Made by a program: the position numbers and the translations under genes | Assembly: GCA_965228415.1 (NCBI GenBank) | Contig: OZ245814.1 | Location: forward strand, 2,418,001 to 2,482,000 | Direction: 5' to 3' | DNA from: Agaribacillus sp965228415 | GTDB taxonomy: Bacteria; Bacteroidota; Bacteroidia; Cytophagales; Cyclobacteriaceae | DNA length: 64,000 nucleotides | Shown: positions 53,229 to 63,810 of the stretch, piece after piece | Numbering within the stretch: position 1 is the stretch's first letter | Layout of the letters: every line of letters begins with the position of its first letter | Notes under the pieces: generated by a model | The model's database searches: none | Told to the model about the DNA's origin: nothing | What the model saw: the letters and a program-made list of their open reading frames with translations, nothing else

Positions 53229-54482
53229 TCAGTCGTTTTTTTTCACCAAATCCCGAAGATAGACTTTAAATATAGTTCCCTTACCCAGCTCACTTTCAAC
53301 CTCGATCTTGCCTCCGAGAGACTCAACCTGGGATTTGACAATGCTCAGTCCCAGTCCTTTACCTTCCACCTTGCGATGAAACCTTTGAAAAAGACGAAAC
53401 AGCCTGTGTCCATTTTTCTTGAGGTCTATGCCAATGCCGTTATCGGATACGATCAGCACCGTAAAGCCCGGTACTTTTTCCGTCTTAACATGTATGACAG
53501 GATCCCGGTCCTTTGCTTTGTATTTTATGGCGTTGGTCAAGAGGTTTAGTATGATGCTTTCCAGATAGCTTGGGGGGTATTCAATATTCTCAGCTGCAGC
53601 AAAATCCTCTTTTATGATGGCATTTTTATTCCTGATCTCCAGGGAAATGACCATTTTTATATTGTGGATCAGCTTGCTGAAATTAATCAGTTTGGCTGTC
53701 TTGGAGGGCTCATTTCTGGCTTCAATTACTTTATTTAAGTCATCAACCTTACCTGAAAGTTTTTTCACCGAAGATTCAATCAAAGCAATGATATGATCGT
53801 TTTCCTCCGTTTCCCCGTTTTTTTGATTTAAACGATAAATATCGATCAAACCGCGAATGTTGGCCAGCGGGGACTTGATATCATGCGTGATAACAAAAGC
53901 GCTTTGCTTATATTGTGAATTGATAATTTGTAAATCTCTTGTTTGCACTTTCAGGGTATCATAGGCCCTCAGCATGAGTACTTTTGAGCCAATGATGGCA
54001 GCAATTGTTTCCAGTAAATGCAGGTGTTCTTCCTTAAAAAAACCTTTTTCCGGATGTTCGGAATCAATAACACCAATTACCTGATCCTGTATTAAAATAG
54101 GTACGGTAATTTCCGATAACCTGCGCTCGTCGTCTACCACATAGTCAGGGTTATCAGACACATCGTTCACAATTTGCGACTTGCCCGTCATCGCTACTTT
54201 GCCTACAATACCCTTCCCAAATGGCAATGTGATCGGATTTTTTATTACATGGGGTTTTGGACTTTTGGGGCCGTAAGCCGCCTTTTGGACGAGTACCTCC
54301 TTTTCTGCGTCAATTAAATAAATTACACAGTCAATAAATCCCAGCTTGGATATAACATTCTTGGCAACGTCCCAGATGATATCATCAATGGTATTTTTAT
54401 CGGTTAACGAGGCTGCAAATCTTTTGATAATTTGCAGTTGATTTTCTCTTTTGTTTCCGAGATCCATAATCATTGTTTCCAT
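53229..54482 (-). CDS. GAF-domain sensor histidine kinase
   Basis: A 417-residue cytosolic kinase. ATG at 54482 chosen; the earlier frame is not protein-like. GAF domain (about 30-165: FIDCVIYLIDAEKEVLVQ, GKGIVGKVAMTGKSQIV), then H-box FVITHDIKSPLANIRG, N-box ILNLLTNAIKY, and ATP motifs VSDNGIGID and GKGLGLSIVK. No TM helix, PAS domain or linked response regulator was seen, so the partner is elsewhere. Convergent with the OmpA gene. Confidence 0.88.
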   Translation of the reverse strand: METMIMDLGNKRENQLQIIKRFAASLTDKNTIDDIIWDVAKNVISKLGFIDCVIYLIDAEKEVLVQKAAYGPKSPKPHVIKNPITLPFGKGIVGKVAMTGKSQIVNDVSDNPDYVVDDERRLSEITVPILIQDQVIGVIDSEHPEKGFFKEEHLHLLETIAAIIGSKVLMLRAYDTLKVQTRDLQIINSQYKQSAFVITHDIKSPLANIRGLIDIYRLNQKNGETEENDHIIALIESSVKKLSGKVDDLNKVIEARNEPSKTAKLINFSKLIHNIKMVISLEIRNKNAIIKEDFAAAENIEYPPSYLESIILNLLTNAIKYKAKDRDPVIHVKTEKVPGFTVLIVSDNGIGIDLKKNGHRLFRLFQRFHRKVEGKGLGLSIVKSQVESLGGKIEVESELGKGTIFKVYLRDLVKKND

Positions 54483-54745
54483 ATTCTCCACTAAAAAATC
54501 GGACGATCTTTGGTATGACCAAATGCTTGCATCCGTTGTTAGAAATAATAAAGAACAATTAACTCCTGAAAATACTCCTATTTTGGATAAAAGCCTAAAA
54601 ATCAGCAATTTGGTAGTAATTCGGCGGGTAAATCCTACGTAAGAAATTTACCTATCTGAAAAAAAACCGATCGCGTTCACTTAAGAAACGGCATTTCTTA
54701 CTAAAAAATTACCTGTTCCAAATACCCAATACTTTGATTCTCAGA

Positions 54746-55237
54746 TTATTGGTCTATTTCTGAAAGGGGTTTTAAATTGGCTGGAATTTCATTGCTGGTT
54801 TCTTCATCCTGGCCGCTAAATGGAAAAACTTCAAGAATGGGGCTTTCTATGATACTTGTAATGTTATAGGTAACCAACATATTGCTTAAACTCTGCTGCA
54901 ATTTATCGTAGGCGTCTTTCACATTTTCGGCCGAAACCAGCATATAATTGGTGACTTTCTTTTCCTTTCCGGAGTCGCCATCGTCAACCTGGTACACAAT
55001 TTTGCACTTGTACCAAATGTCAAATCCCTCAAAATAAAACACATCATTAATGTTGGTTTTGGAGATTTGTGTCACTATAAAACTGCCACTGATCATGTTC
55101 TCCAGCAGCTCATATATTCTCGACTCTGCTTCAGTGTAGGTAAAGGCATCTACCAGATAGGGCTCTGTAACTTCTTTTACGATACCCTGATCATTCTCTT
55201 TTTGATATTTTGCCTTACATACAAACCAGATTCTCAT
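54746..55237 (-). CDS. DUF4494 protein
   Basis: A 163-residue soluble protein, start MRIWFVCKAKYQKENDQG; features EPYLVDAFTYTEAESRIYE, FYFEGFDIWYKCKIVYQVDD and SAENVKDAYDKLQQSLS match the Bacteroidota DUF4494 family. Function unknown. Single gene, divergent from the RNA methyltransferase. Confidence 0.8.
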   Translation of the reverse strand: MRIWFVCKAKYQKENDQGIVKEVTEPYLVDAFTYTEAESRIYELLENMISGSFIVTQISKTNINDVFYFEGFDIWYKCKIVYQVDDGDSGKEKKVTNYMLVSAENVKDAYDKLQQSLSNMLVTYNITSIIESPILEVFPFSGQDEETSNEIPANLKPLSEIDQ

Positions 55238-55382
55238 CAGCAATTAGTTTTTAAGTGAGGTGCGAATATACGGTGTTGCAATTATTTATCAAGCACTTTA
55301 GGATATTTTGTAAGCTAAAAATATTTCTGATTGGCTATTTTGGAGATAACAATGTTACCTTTGGCACATTAACCGATAACCC

Positions 55383-56543
55383 ATGATTGCATCATCGAAA
55401 ATTGTCATTACTTGCGGAAAAGAAATACCCCGGATTTTAAGCCGGGAGTTAACAGATTTAGGGTATAAAATCGAATCTGAAAATAAGCTTGATGTCACTA
55501 TCACCGGCACATTTGAAGATTGTCTGTTTCTGAATATGCATTTGCGCACGGCTCATAGGGTACTTTTCCTGATTTCTGCGTTTAAGGCCTATAATCCGGA
55601 CAAGCTCTACAAAAACATCAAAGCCATTCCCTGGGAAAAGTACCTGCACCCGGACGGTTATATAAGCATCAGTTCCTACGTGCATAATGAGCACATCCGG
55701 GACACCCGATTCGCCAACTTACGGGTAAAAGACGGCATTGCCGACAGAATGACTTCAAAGATGGGCCGAAGACCTGATTCCGGGCCCGACAGAAACCGGG
55801 CGGTTTTATTTTTGCATTGGGTGGATGACAAGGCTGCTATTTATTTCGATACCAGCGGGGAGACGATCGCCAAACACAATTACCGAAAAATGCCCTATGC
55901 AGCTCCGCTTATGGAGTCGCTGGCCTCCGCTATTATACTGAGCACAAAATGGAGGGGAGAAGGTCATTTCATAAACCCAATGTGCGGAAGCGGAACCCTG
56001 GCCATCGAGGCCGCACTGATGGGTTTGAATATAGCACCTGGTTTGTCCAGGGCTAATTTTGGATTTATGCACCTTAAAATGTATAATGGCGACACCTGGA
56101 AAAAAATCAAACTGGAGGCCCACAAGAAAATTAAAAATAGACTTGGGGGAAAGATTGTCGCCACGGACATTAGTTCCAAGGCACTAAATGCAGCAGCCAC
56201 CAACGCTCGCACTGCAGAGGTCGAAGATCTGATCCACTTTGAAAAGGCCGATTTCTCAAAGACCACCATCCCGGAGGGCGATGGAATTGTGATACTAAAT
56301 CCTGCCTACGGGGAGAGAATAGGAGACACAGAACAACTAATACCGGTGTATTCCGGCATAGGTGATTTTTTTAAAAACCGTTGTTCCGGCAAAACCGGTT
56401 ACATTTTCACAGGCAATGCTGAATTGGGCAAGAAGGTAGGATTAAGAACGCGTCGCAAGATCCCGTTTTACAATGCAAAAATCGAATGCCGGCTATTGGA
56501 ATATGAGCTGTATGCAGGTTCACGAAAAGAAATAGATAAATAG
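55383..56543 (+). CDS. THUMP-domain RNA methyltransferase (RlmL/TrmN-like)
   Basis: A 386-residue enzyme: an N-terminal THUMP-like RNA-binding part (about 1-165) and a class I methyltransferase (about 165-380) with motif I NPMCGSGTLAIEAALMG. Motif IV reads NPAYGERIG at residues 306-314 where most relatives have NPPY; N, P and Y remain. It likely makes m2G in rRNA or tRNA. A TACCTTTG -7 element lies at 55356-55363. Confidence 0.88.
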   Translation: MIASSKIVITCGKEIPRILSRELTDLGYKIESENKLDVTITGTFEDCLFLNMHLRTAHRVLFLISAFKAYNPDKLYKNIKAIPWEKYLHPDGYISISSYVHNEHIRDTRFANLRVKDGIADRMTSKMGRRPDSGPDRNRAVLFLHWVDDKAAIYFDTSGETIAKHNYRKMPYAAPLMESLASAIILSTKWRGEGHFINPMCGSGTLAIEAALMGLNIAPGLSRANFGFMHLKMYNGDTWKKIKLEAHKKIKNRLGGKIVATDISSKALNAAATNARTAEVEDLIHFEKADFSKTTIPEGDGIVILNPAYGERIGDTEQLIPVYSGIGDFFKNRCSGKTGYIFTGNAELGKKVGLRTRRKIPFYNAKIECRLLEYELYAGSRKEIDK

Positions 56544-56624
56544 CACACAGAGGGGATTTTTTACTTTTTTTATCCCATAATTGCCTTTTTTTTTATCATC
56601 TTTGTTTCAAGCGGATAAAAGAAA

Positions 56625-58937
56625 ATGATCGATAAAGTAATTTATTCTTTCCCTGTTCAGCTTCTAATAAATCACATAAGAAAAAACCACGCCTTGCTAT
56701 TCAGCTGGGTAATTTTATTCTTTATTGTGACCAATAGTTTTGGAAGACTATTGGGTATCCCCTACCTGTTTCTCGACCCCGAATACCTGGGCCAAACCAA
56801 CTTTTGGAGTTTTTTTATTACCGGAATTGCCATTGGTGTATTTATCATGGCATTTAATACCACCAGCTATATCGTCGACGCTGAAAGGTTTAGCTTTCTG
56901 GCCGGATTAACACGCCCTTTTACCAAGTACTTTGTCAATAACAGTATCATCCCTCTCATCTTTATTAATACGTATATCATCAATATTTTTCGATTTCAGT
57001 ATTTTGCTGAAAACAAGACTCCCGGCATTATTTTATTGTTGATACTTGGGTTTGTATCTGGAATGGTCTTTATTATTAGCTTAACTTTTATTTACTTCTG
57101 GAGCACGAACAAAGATGTCTTTAAAATATTGGCCTCAAACGTTGAAAAACGATTAAAAAAGGTAAAGGCCACCAGGGCACAAATCATGCGTAAATACCTG
57201 TTTGAACCCAAGAATCCGGTAAGGGTCGACAGTTATATCAACTTTTCGCTTCGGAGGAAGTTTAAAGTCAGAAAGGTCACCAAGAACATCCTCCACAAGT
57301 ACGACAAAAATGTGTTATTTAAGGTGTTTGACCAAAATCATCTTAATTCCGTCATTTTACAGGCATTTATCATCCTGGCCATTTTAATACTTGGTGTTTT
57401 CCGGGATTTTGGTTTTTTCCAAATCCCCGCCGCCGCCAGCACCATACTATTTTTGACTATTCTGATCATGATTGCGGGAGCCATTACTTACTGGCTCAGA
57501 GGCTGGACTATATTCTCGATAATTGTTTTTATTCTTGTTTTAAATGCCATCGTAAAAACGGAGGTACTTGAAAGGTCCTATCAGGCCTATGGGATGGATT
57601 ACACCGCCGAAAAGGCCCCTTACACACTTCAGGAAATAAAAAAGTCCAACACCCTTGAACGGGTAAACAACGACATAAAAGCCACTCAAAAAATCTTAGA
57701 CAACTGGAGAAGCAAATTCCCGGCAAACGCCAGGCCCAAAATGGTTTTTGTCTGTTCGAGCGGCGGCGGCCTGCGATCTGCGCTATGGACGACGACAGCC
57801 ATCCAAAAAGCAGACAGTATTACCGGGGGAAAACTGATGGACCATACGATGCTGATGACCGGAGCATCCGGAGGATTGCTGGGATTAAGCTATTTCAGGG
57901 AATTGGCGCTTAGAAAGAAAAACGGTGAAGATTTGTCAATTTATGATAGCCAGTATTTGTACAACATAGCCTCTGATAATCTAAATCCCATCATTTTCAC
58001 CTTGCTGGTCAATGATCTTTTCATTCCCTTCCCACAATTTTTTAGTTATGGAGGCAAGAAATATCTGAAAGACCGTGGCTTTGCTTTTGAACAGCAACTC
58101 AATAAAAATACCCACAACATTCTGAATAAATCATTGGCTGAATACAGAGTTCCTGAACAGCTATCACAGATTCCGATGTTGATTATGTCACCAACTATCA
58201 TCAATGATGGTAGAAAAATGTTTATTTCCCCTCAGAATATCTCCTATATGAATACCGCTGATGTGCAAGGCCAGGGCTTTAACCTGGACCGGATCAAAGG
58301 CATAGAATTCAGGCATTTTTTTCGAAATCAGGCATCGGGTAGTTTACGGTTTTTAAGCGCTTTACGCATGAGCGCGACCTTTCCATACATTACACCAAAT
58401 ATTTCATTACCCAGCGAGCCGCCGATGGAAATTATGGACTCCGGCATTTCAGATAATTTTGGCATAGCCGATGCTATCAAGTTTTTATTCGTTTTCAAAA
58501 AATGGATCAGTGAAAATACCGGTGGTGTGGTGATACTGTCTTTAAGGGACTCCGATAAAGACCGGCCGATAACCGGGAGCCGCGGATTTTCTCTGTTTCA
58601 AAAATTCTTTACCCCCATTCGCAGCCTTTATGTAAACTGGGATAACATACAGGATTTTAATAATGATAACCTGGTGGAATTTGCCCAATCCTGGTTTGAT
58701 GGCACTATAGAAAAAATTGAACTTCAATATGTCGACAGAACTATTACCTATAACGGAAAGAATAAGAACAATGAGCGGTCCAATCCAATATCTCAGGAGG
58801 AATACACTACTGAAAGGGCATCATTAAGCTGGCGCCTCACCGGCAAAGAGAAAAAACATATCATAGAGAGTATTGAAAGTACGGAAAATCAAATTGCCCT
58901 GACCCAAATCAAGCGCCTTTTGCAGAATGGCAATTAG
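56625..58937 (+). CDS. Multi-pass membrane patatin-like phospholipase
   Basis: A 770-residue protein with about seven TM helices in residues 20-315, then a patatin domain (about 365-760). Oxyanion loop SSGGGLRSA, nucleophile Ser415 in TGASGGLLG and catalytic-type Asp605 in MDSGISDNFG (the usual D-G-A/G is D-S-G). Patatins are lipid acyl hydrolases; the membrane half suggests action on membrane lipids. A CAnnTTTG near-match sits before the gene. Confidence 0.8.
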   Translation: MIDKVIYSFPVQLLINHIRKNHALLFSWVILFFIVTNSFGRLLGIPYLFLDPEYLGQTNFWSFFITGIAIGVFIMAFNTTSYIVDAERFSFLAGLTRPFTKYFVNNSIIPLIFINTYIINIFRFQYFAENKTPGIILLLILGFVSGMVFIISLTFIYFWSTNKDVFKILASNVEKRLKKVKATRAQIMRKYLFEPKNPVRVDSYINFSLRRKFKVRKVTKNILHKYDKNVLFKVFDQNHLNSVILQAFIILAILILGVFRDFGFFQIPAAASTILFLTILIMIAGAITYWLRGWTIFSIIVFILVLNAIVKTEVLERSYQAYGMDYTAEKAPYTLQEIKKSNTLERVNNDIKATQKILDNWRSKFPANARPKMVFVCSSGGGLRSALWTTTAIQKADSITGGKLMDHTMLMTGASGGLLGLSYFRELALRKKNGEDLSIYDSQYLYNIASDNLNPIIFTLLVNDLFIPFPQFFSYGGKKYLKDRGFAFEQQLNKNTHNILNKSLAEYRVPEQLSQIPMLIMSPTIINDGRKMFISPQNISYMNTADVQGQGFNLDRIKGIEFRHFFRNQASGSLRFLSALRMSATFPYITPNISLPSEPPMEIMDSGISDNFGIADAIKFLFVFKKWISENTGGVVILSLRDSDKDRPITGSRGFSLFQKFFTPIRSLYVNWDNIQDFNNDNLVEFAQSWFDGTIEKIELQYVDRTITYNGKNKNNERSNPISQEEYTTERASLSWRLTGKEKKHIIESIESTENQIALTQIKRLLQNGN

Positions 58938-59052
58938 CTGGAAGATATGATTTGTAATGCAACTTTCAGGATGGTTTCAATACTTGACGATTTCATTAAA
59001 AATCTTAAATTATTAAGTATTTTTACCCGTAGATAAACAATTAAAAGCCATT

Positions 59053-62000
59053 ATGTCAGTGACTACACAGGCCATATATAAACCCAAAAATCATATTCGA
59101 ATCGTTACCGCTGCCTCGCTTTTTGATGGTCATGATGCCGCCATTAACATCATGAGAAGAATTATTCAATCCACGGGAGTTGAGGTGATACATCTGGGTC
59201 ACAATCGCTCGGTCCAGGAAATAGTAGATTGCGCCATTCAGGAAGACGCGCAGGCTATTGCCATTACTTCTTATCAGGGAGGGCATGTTGAATATCTGAA
59301 GTATATGTATGATCTCCTGCAGGAAAAGGGAGCCGGTCATATTAAAATATTTGGCGGTGGTGGCGGCACTATTCTTCCCGAAGAAATCAAGGATCTACAC
59401 GCCTATGGCATTACGCGCATCTACTCCCCTGACGACGGACGCTCCATGGGCTTGCAGGGAATGATTAACGATCTGGTAAAAAAGTCTGACTATGCCATTG
59501 GAGACAATCTAAATGGCGAGTTGAAAGGGCTTGAAAAAAAAGAGCCTAAAACCATTGCCCGGATAATTTCTGCCGCGGAAAACTTCCCTGAAAAATCAGA
59601 AAAAATACTGAAAGACATTCAAAGCAAAATCGGTTCGTCACCTGTACTGGGCATTACCGGAACAGGAGGAGCAGGTAAATCATCACTTGTTGATGAATTG
59701 GTAAGAAGATTCTTAATAGATTTTAAGGATAAGTCGGTGGCCATTATTTCCGTGGACCCGTCCAAAAGAAGAACCGGTGGTGCATTGCTCGGCGACCGGA
59801 TAAGAATGAATGCCATCAACAACAGCAGAGTGTATATGCGCTCCCTGGCTACGCGGCAATCCAATCTGGCGCTCTCCAAATATGTTCAGGAAGCCATAAA
59901 TGTTGTTAAAGCTGCCAGATATGATCTTATCATTCTCGAAACCTCGGGTATCGGGCAATCCGATACTGAGATTATCGAGCATTCGGATTTGTCGCTGTAT
60001 GTCATGACCCCTGAATACGGGGCTGCGACACAGTTGGAGAAGATAGATATGCTCGATTTTGCCGATATTATTGCCCTCAATAAATTTGATAAAAGAGGAG
60101 CCCTGGATGCGCTTAGGGATGTAAAAAAACAATATAAGCGCAATCATAATCTTTGGGAAACAGCTGATGAGGAATTGCCGGTGTTTGGGACGATTGCCTC
60201 GCAGTTCAATGACCCTGGAATGAATCGCCTGTACAGGTCTATCATTGACAAAATAAGAGAAAGGACAAATGCTGACTTACAATCGAATTTTGAAATTTCG
60301 GCAGAAATGTCTGAAAAAATCTACATTATCCCACCCAATAAAACACGGTATTTATCGGAGATAACCGAGGCTAATCGCGCTTATGACAAGTGGGTAAAGG
60401 AACAGTCGGAAATCGCACAAAAACTATTTGGCTTACACAAGGCTAAGGAAAGCGTTGAGGAAAGCAAACAGGCAGACAAATCCGCACTGCTTGAAAGTCT
60501 CAACCGGATAATTAATGATCTGACACTGGAATTAGATCCCAAAAACAAAAAACTGCTGGATGAATGGCCGGAAAAGTTAAAGAGGTATAAAGATGATTTT
60601 TTTGTTTACCAGGTCAGAGAAAAAGAAATAAAGATAGCCACACATAGCAAATCTCTTTCTCAATCGCTAATTCCCAAAATCAGCTTACCCAAATATGAGG
60701 CATGGGGAGATTTACTCACCTGGATTTTACAGGAAAATGTTCCTGGAGAGTTTCCTTTCACAGCCGGTGTGTTTCCATTTAAAAGACAGGGAGAGGATCC
60801 AACACGCATGTTCGCCGGTGAGGGCGGGCCGGAAAGAACTAATAAAAGATTCCACTATGTATCGCTGGGATTGCCGGCAAACAGGCTGTCTACCGCTTTT
60901 GACTCCGTAACCTTGTACGGAGAAGACCCTGATTATCGCCCGGATATCTATGGGAAAATTGGCAATTCAGGTGTCAATGTTTGTTGCCTGGACGATGCCA
61001 AAAAGCTTTATTCGGGCTTTAACCTCGCTGACTCCAAGACATCCGTATCCATGACTATCAATGGGCCTGCGGCTGCTATCTGCGCTTTCTTTATGAATGC
61101 GGCCATTGACCAGCAATGCGAAATTTACATCCGTGAAAATGGCATGGAGGCAGCAATAGACAAGCAAATAAATAAACTATTTAAAGACAAAGGGGCTGCC
61201 AGGCCTGTTTACAATGGTGAACTTCCTGAGGGTAATGATGGCCTGGGCTTAATGCTACTGGGATTGACCGGTGATCAGGTATTGCCGCGCGAGGTGTACG
61301 AAAAGATCAAAGCGGAAACACTTCGTAAAGTGCGGGGGACGGTGCAGGCGGATATTTTAAAAGAAGATCAGGCTCAAAACACCTGCATTTTTTCTACAGA
61401 ATTCTCCCTGCGGCTTATGGGCGACGTACAACAATATTTCATCGATCATGGTGTCAGGAATTTTTATTCCGTCTCCATTTCCGGCTACCATATCGCAGAG
61501 GCCGGTGCCAATCCGATTTCCCAACTTGCCTTTACCCTGGCCAATGGTTTCACCTTCGTGGAATATTACGTTTCCCGAGGCATGGATATCAATAAATTCG
61601 CCCCAAACCTATCCTTCTTTTTCTCAAACGGTGTGGATCCTGAATACGCCGTCATCGGCCGAGTAGCCAGAAGGATCTGGGCCAAGGCCATGAAAAATAA
61701 ATATGGCGCGGATACACGGTCTCAAATGCTAAAATATCATATCCAGACCTCAGGGCGGTCACTGCATGCGCAGGAAATAGATTTTAATGACATCAGAACT
61801 ACTTTACAAGCGCTATACGCGATATATGATAATTGTAATTCACTGCACACTAACGCTTACGATGAGGCCATCACCACGCCCACCGAAGACTCAGTCAGAA
61901 GAGCCATGGCCATTCAACTGATCATCAATAAGGAATTGGGACTGGCAAAAAATGAGAATCCTTTGCAAGGGAGCTTCATCATCGAAACGTTAACCGACCT

Positions 62001-62433
62001 GGTTGAAGAGGCAGTACTCATGGAATTTGACCGCATCACAGAACGCGGCGGCGTGCTTGGCGCTATGGAAACTATGTATCAACGAAGTAAAATCCAGGAA
62101 GAAAGTTTATACTACGAAACACTCAAACACACCGGCGAATACCCTATTATAGGTGTGAATACTTTCCTTTCCTCCAAAGGTTCTCCCACTATTATTCCAA
62201 AAGAGGTAATCCGGGCTACTAAAGATGAAAAGGAATTTCAAATCAGCATGTTGGCAGCACTGCACAAAAGAAATGAAAAAAAATCCGGGGAATTATTAAA
62301 TGAAATGCAGAAAGCTGCCATATTAAATGAAAATTTGTTCACCGCCTTAATGGAGGTCACCAAATATTGCTCACTGGGACAAATAACCAATGCTTTGTTT
62401 GAAGTGGGTGGGCAATATCGCAGAAATATGTAA
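59053..62433 (+). CDS. icmF: Fused isobutyryl-CoA mutase (IcmF)
   Basis: A 1126-residue coenzyme-B12 enzyme that interconverts isobutyryl-CoA and butyryl-CoA, or pivalyl/isovaleryl types. Order: B12-binding domain (about 12-145: ASLFDGHDAAINIMRR, SYQGGHVEYLKYM), G-protein chaperone (about 195-420, Walker A GTGGAGKS at 203-210), linker, and mutase barrel (about 550-1120, GEDPTRMFAGEGGPER). One fused protein replaces separate mutase and MeaB. Just before the OsmC gene (18 bp), likely co-transcribed. Confidence 0.94.
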   Translation: MSVTTQAIYKPKNHIRIVTAASLFDGHDAAINIMRRIIQSTGVEVIHLGHNRSVQEIVDCAIQEDAQAIAITSYQGGHVEYLKYMYDLLQEKGAGHIKIFGGGGGTILPEEIKDLHAYGITRIYSPDDGRSMGLQGMINDLVKKSDYAIGDNLNGELKGLEKKEPKTIARIISAAENFPEKSEKILKDIQSKIGSSPVLGITGTGGAGKSSLVDELVRRFLIDFKDKSVAIISVDPSKRRTGGALLGDRIRMNAINNSRVYMRSLATRQSNLALSKYVQEAINVVKAARYDLIILETSGIGQSDTEIIEHSDLSLYVMTPEYGAATQLEKIDMLDFADIIALNKFDKRGALDALRDVKKQYKRNHNLWETADEELPVFGTIASQFNDPGMNRLYRSIIDKIRERTNADLQSNFEISAEMSEKIYIIPPNKTRYLSEITEANRAYDKWVKEQSEIAQKLFGLHKAKESVEESKQADKSALLESLNRIINDLTLELDPKNKKLLDEWPEKLKRYKDDFFVYQVREKEIKIATHSKSLSQSLIPKISLPKYEAWGDLLTWILQENVPGEFPFTAGVFPFKRQGEDPTRMFAGEGGPERTNKRFHYVSLGLPANRLSTAFDSVTLYGEDPDYRPDIYGKIGNSGVNVCCLDDAKKLYSGFNLADSKTSVSMTINGPAAAICAFFMNAAIDQQCEIYIRENGMEAAIDKQINKLFKDKGAARPVYNGELPEGNDGLGLMLLGLTGDQVLPREVYEKIKAETLRKVRGTVQADILKEDQAQNTCIFSTEFSLRLMGDVQQYFIDHGVRNFYSVSISGYHIAEAGANPISQLAFTLANGFTFVEYYVSRGMDINKFAPNLSFFFSNGVDPEYAVIGRVARRIWAKAMKNKYGADTRSQMLKYHIQTSGRSLHAQEIDFNDIRTTLQALYAIYDNCNSLHTNAYDEAITTPTEDSVRRAMAIQLIINKELGLAKNENPLQGSFIIETLTDLVEEAVLMEFDRITERGGVLGAMETMYQRSKIQEESLYYETLKHTGEYPIIGVNTFLSSKGSPTIIPKEVIRATKDEKEFQISMLAALHKRNEKKSGELLNEMQKAAILNENLFTALMEVTKYCSLGQITNALFEVGGQYRRNM

Positions 62434-62451
62434 AACACTTAAAAAATCTAT

Positions 62452-62856
62452 ATGAAAAACAGCACCAGGTATATCTCAGACCATCTTTATGAAGCTACCA
62501 ATGACAATGGAGACAGCATACAAATAGATATGAGGGAAAAGGATGAAAAAAAAGGGTTTTCTCCCATGGAATTAGTATTGTCAGCCGTCTCAGGTTGTGC
62601 GGTGGTCGATATTGTTTCCATGCTTAAAAAAAAGAGAAAAACTGTTAAAGACATTGTTGTGGAGACCGAAGGGTGGAGAAATGAAGATTACCCGAAAAAG
62701 TTTAATAAAATTCACTCCAGGTATATTCTGACTTCCCCTGACACCAATGAAGAAGAACTGGCTAAAGTAGCCAAATTAACCCTGGACAAATATTGCTCCG
62801 TGGCCTCCTCTTTAAACGTAAAGATCGATTTTTCAGTAGCGGTAATAAACGGGTGA
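62452..62856 (+). CDS. OsmC-family peroxidase
   Basis: A 134-residue redox protein with the two OsmC cysteines in VLSAVSGCAVVDIVSML and LDKYCSVASSLN. It reduces organic hydroperoxides using thiols. It follows icmF by 18 bp on the same strand, so expression is linked. Confidence 0.88.
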   Translation: MKNSTRYISDHLYEATNDNGDSIQIDMREKDEKKGFSPMELVLSAVSGCAVVDIVSMLKKKRKTVKDIVVETEGWRNEDYPKKFNKIHSRYILTSPDTNEEELAKVAKLTLDKYCSVASSLNVKIDFSVAVING

Positions 62857-62924
62857 TTGTTCGCTCCGGGCTTTTAGTTTTTGCCATATAAATCATCCTG
62901 ATTTTATCCAGACAACATAAGCGC

Positions 62925-63713
62925 CTATAACACAGTTTCCAAAGGTAGCTGCAATAAGGTTGGACCGAGGGAATAGGGGGCGATTTCGTAACTGTTATAA
63001 TAGAGTAGTAGTTTACCCTGACTTATTCCAAAATTGTCAGATATTTTAAATTTCCCCTCCTCAAAAAAATACCCGGCCTCACTAAGGTCTTCATCATCAG
63101 CCAGCTCTTTGGTCTTTCTGAATGCTTCTTCGGCCAACAACTCCAATTTCCCGGTATCTTTAACCAGTGCTTTCAAAGTAATCTCTTCTCCCGTTCTGCT
63201 ATCAAAGTTCAAAAAACTGGTAAATTGATTGGGGTGGGCTCCTCCCATATATGAATTTTCGTTGACCTGTAGTGACAGATAATTGTCATCATTGTTAATG
63301 ACTTCAACATCGATTTCAATCGACCAGGCCGGCACCTGTTGTTGCATGGCTTCCTTAAAATCCGCAAAATCTGCCAGAAACATTTCACAGGCCTTGTCAA
63401 TACTTTTGAGCTTCCCTTCCGGATTTAAAGAACTTGTCAGAATCGCTTTTTTTATCTCTTTATTCAACCTTTCCTTATTTAAAGTTGCCGGCACACCTGT
63501 TATTTCAGGGAAGTTGATGATTATTTTAGCACAATGTTCAGGGGATTCACGACAAGCAGGATCTTCATCCCGAATACTTTTTGCGGTATAAGCCACGGCA
63601 CCGGCAACCTCTTTATCTACAATTTTTTCGTCGTTGTTCTTATTACTGTTATCTGAGCAAGAAAAAGAAACTACCGAAATAATCAAAATTGAAAAAATTG
63701 CTACGCGTCTCAT
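62925..63713 (-). CDS. DUF3298/RsiV-like lipoprotein
   Basis: A 262-residue lipoprotein (lipobox VVSFSCSDN). DUF4163/DUF3298-type features: NENSYMGGAHPNQFTSFLNF, GEEITLKALVKDTGKLELL, DNFGISQGKLLLYYNSYEIA and PYSLGPTLLQLPLE. The domain is also the sensor part of anti-sigma RsiV, which binds lysozyme; here there is no sigma factor beside it, so it may be a free lipoprotein version. Confidence 0.85.
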   Translation of the reverse strand: MRRVAIFSILIISVVSFSCSDNSNKNNDEKIVDKEVAGAVAYTAKSIRDEDPACRESPEHCAKIIINFPEITGVPATLNKERLNKEIKKAILTSSLNPEGKLKSIDKACEMFLADFADFKEAMQQQVPAWSIEIDVEVINNDDNYLSLQVNENSYMGGAHPNQFTSFLNFDSRTGEEITLKALVKDTGKLELLAEEAFRKTKELADDEDLSEAGYFFEEGKFKISDNFGISQGKLLLYYNSYEIAPYSLGPTLLQLPLETVL

Positions 63714-63810
63714 ATCTGTTTAATTGGGTCAATTTTTAAGAAATAAATGATAGGTTTAAAGTAAATTTAGTACTGATTAAAATCCAATAATTGGTTAAAC
63801 TTAATTTAAC

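Noticed and set aside
53175..53549. Plus-strand frame over the kinase C-terminus
   Set aside because: It lies opposite the conserved ATPase motifs of the histidine kinase, which are clearly coding.
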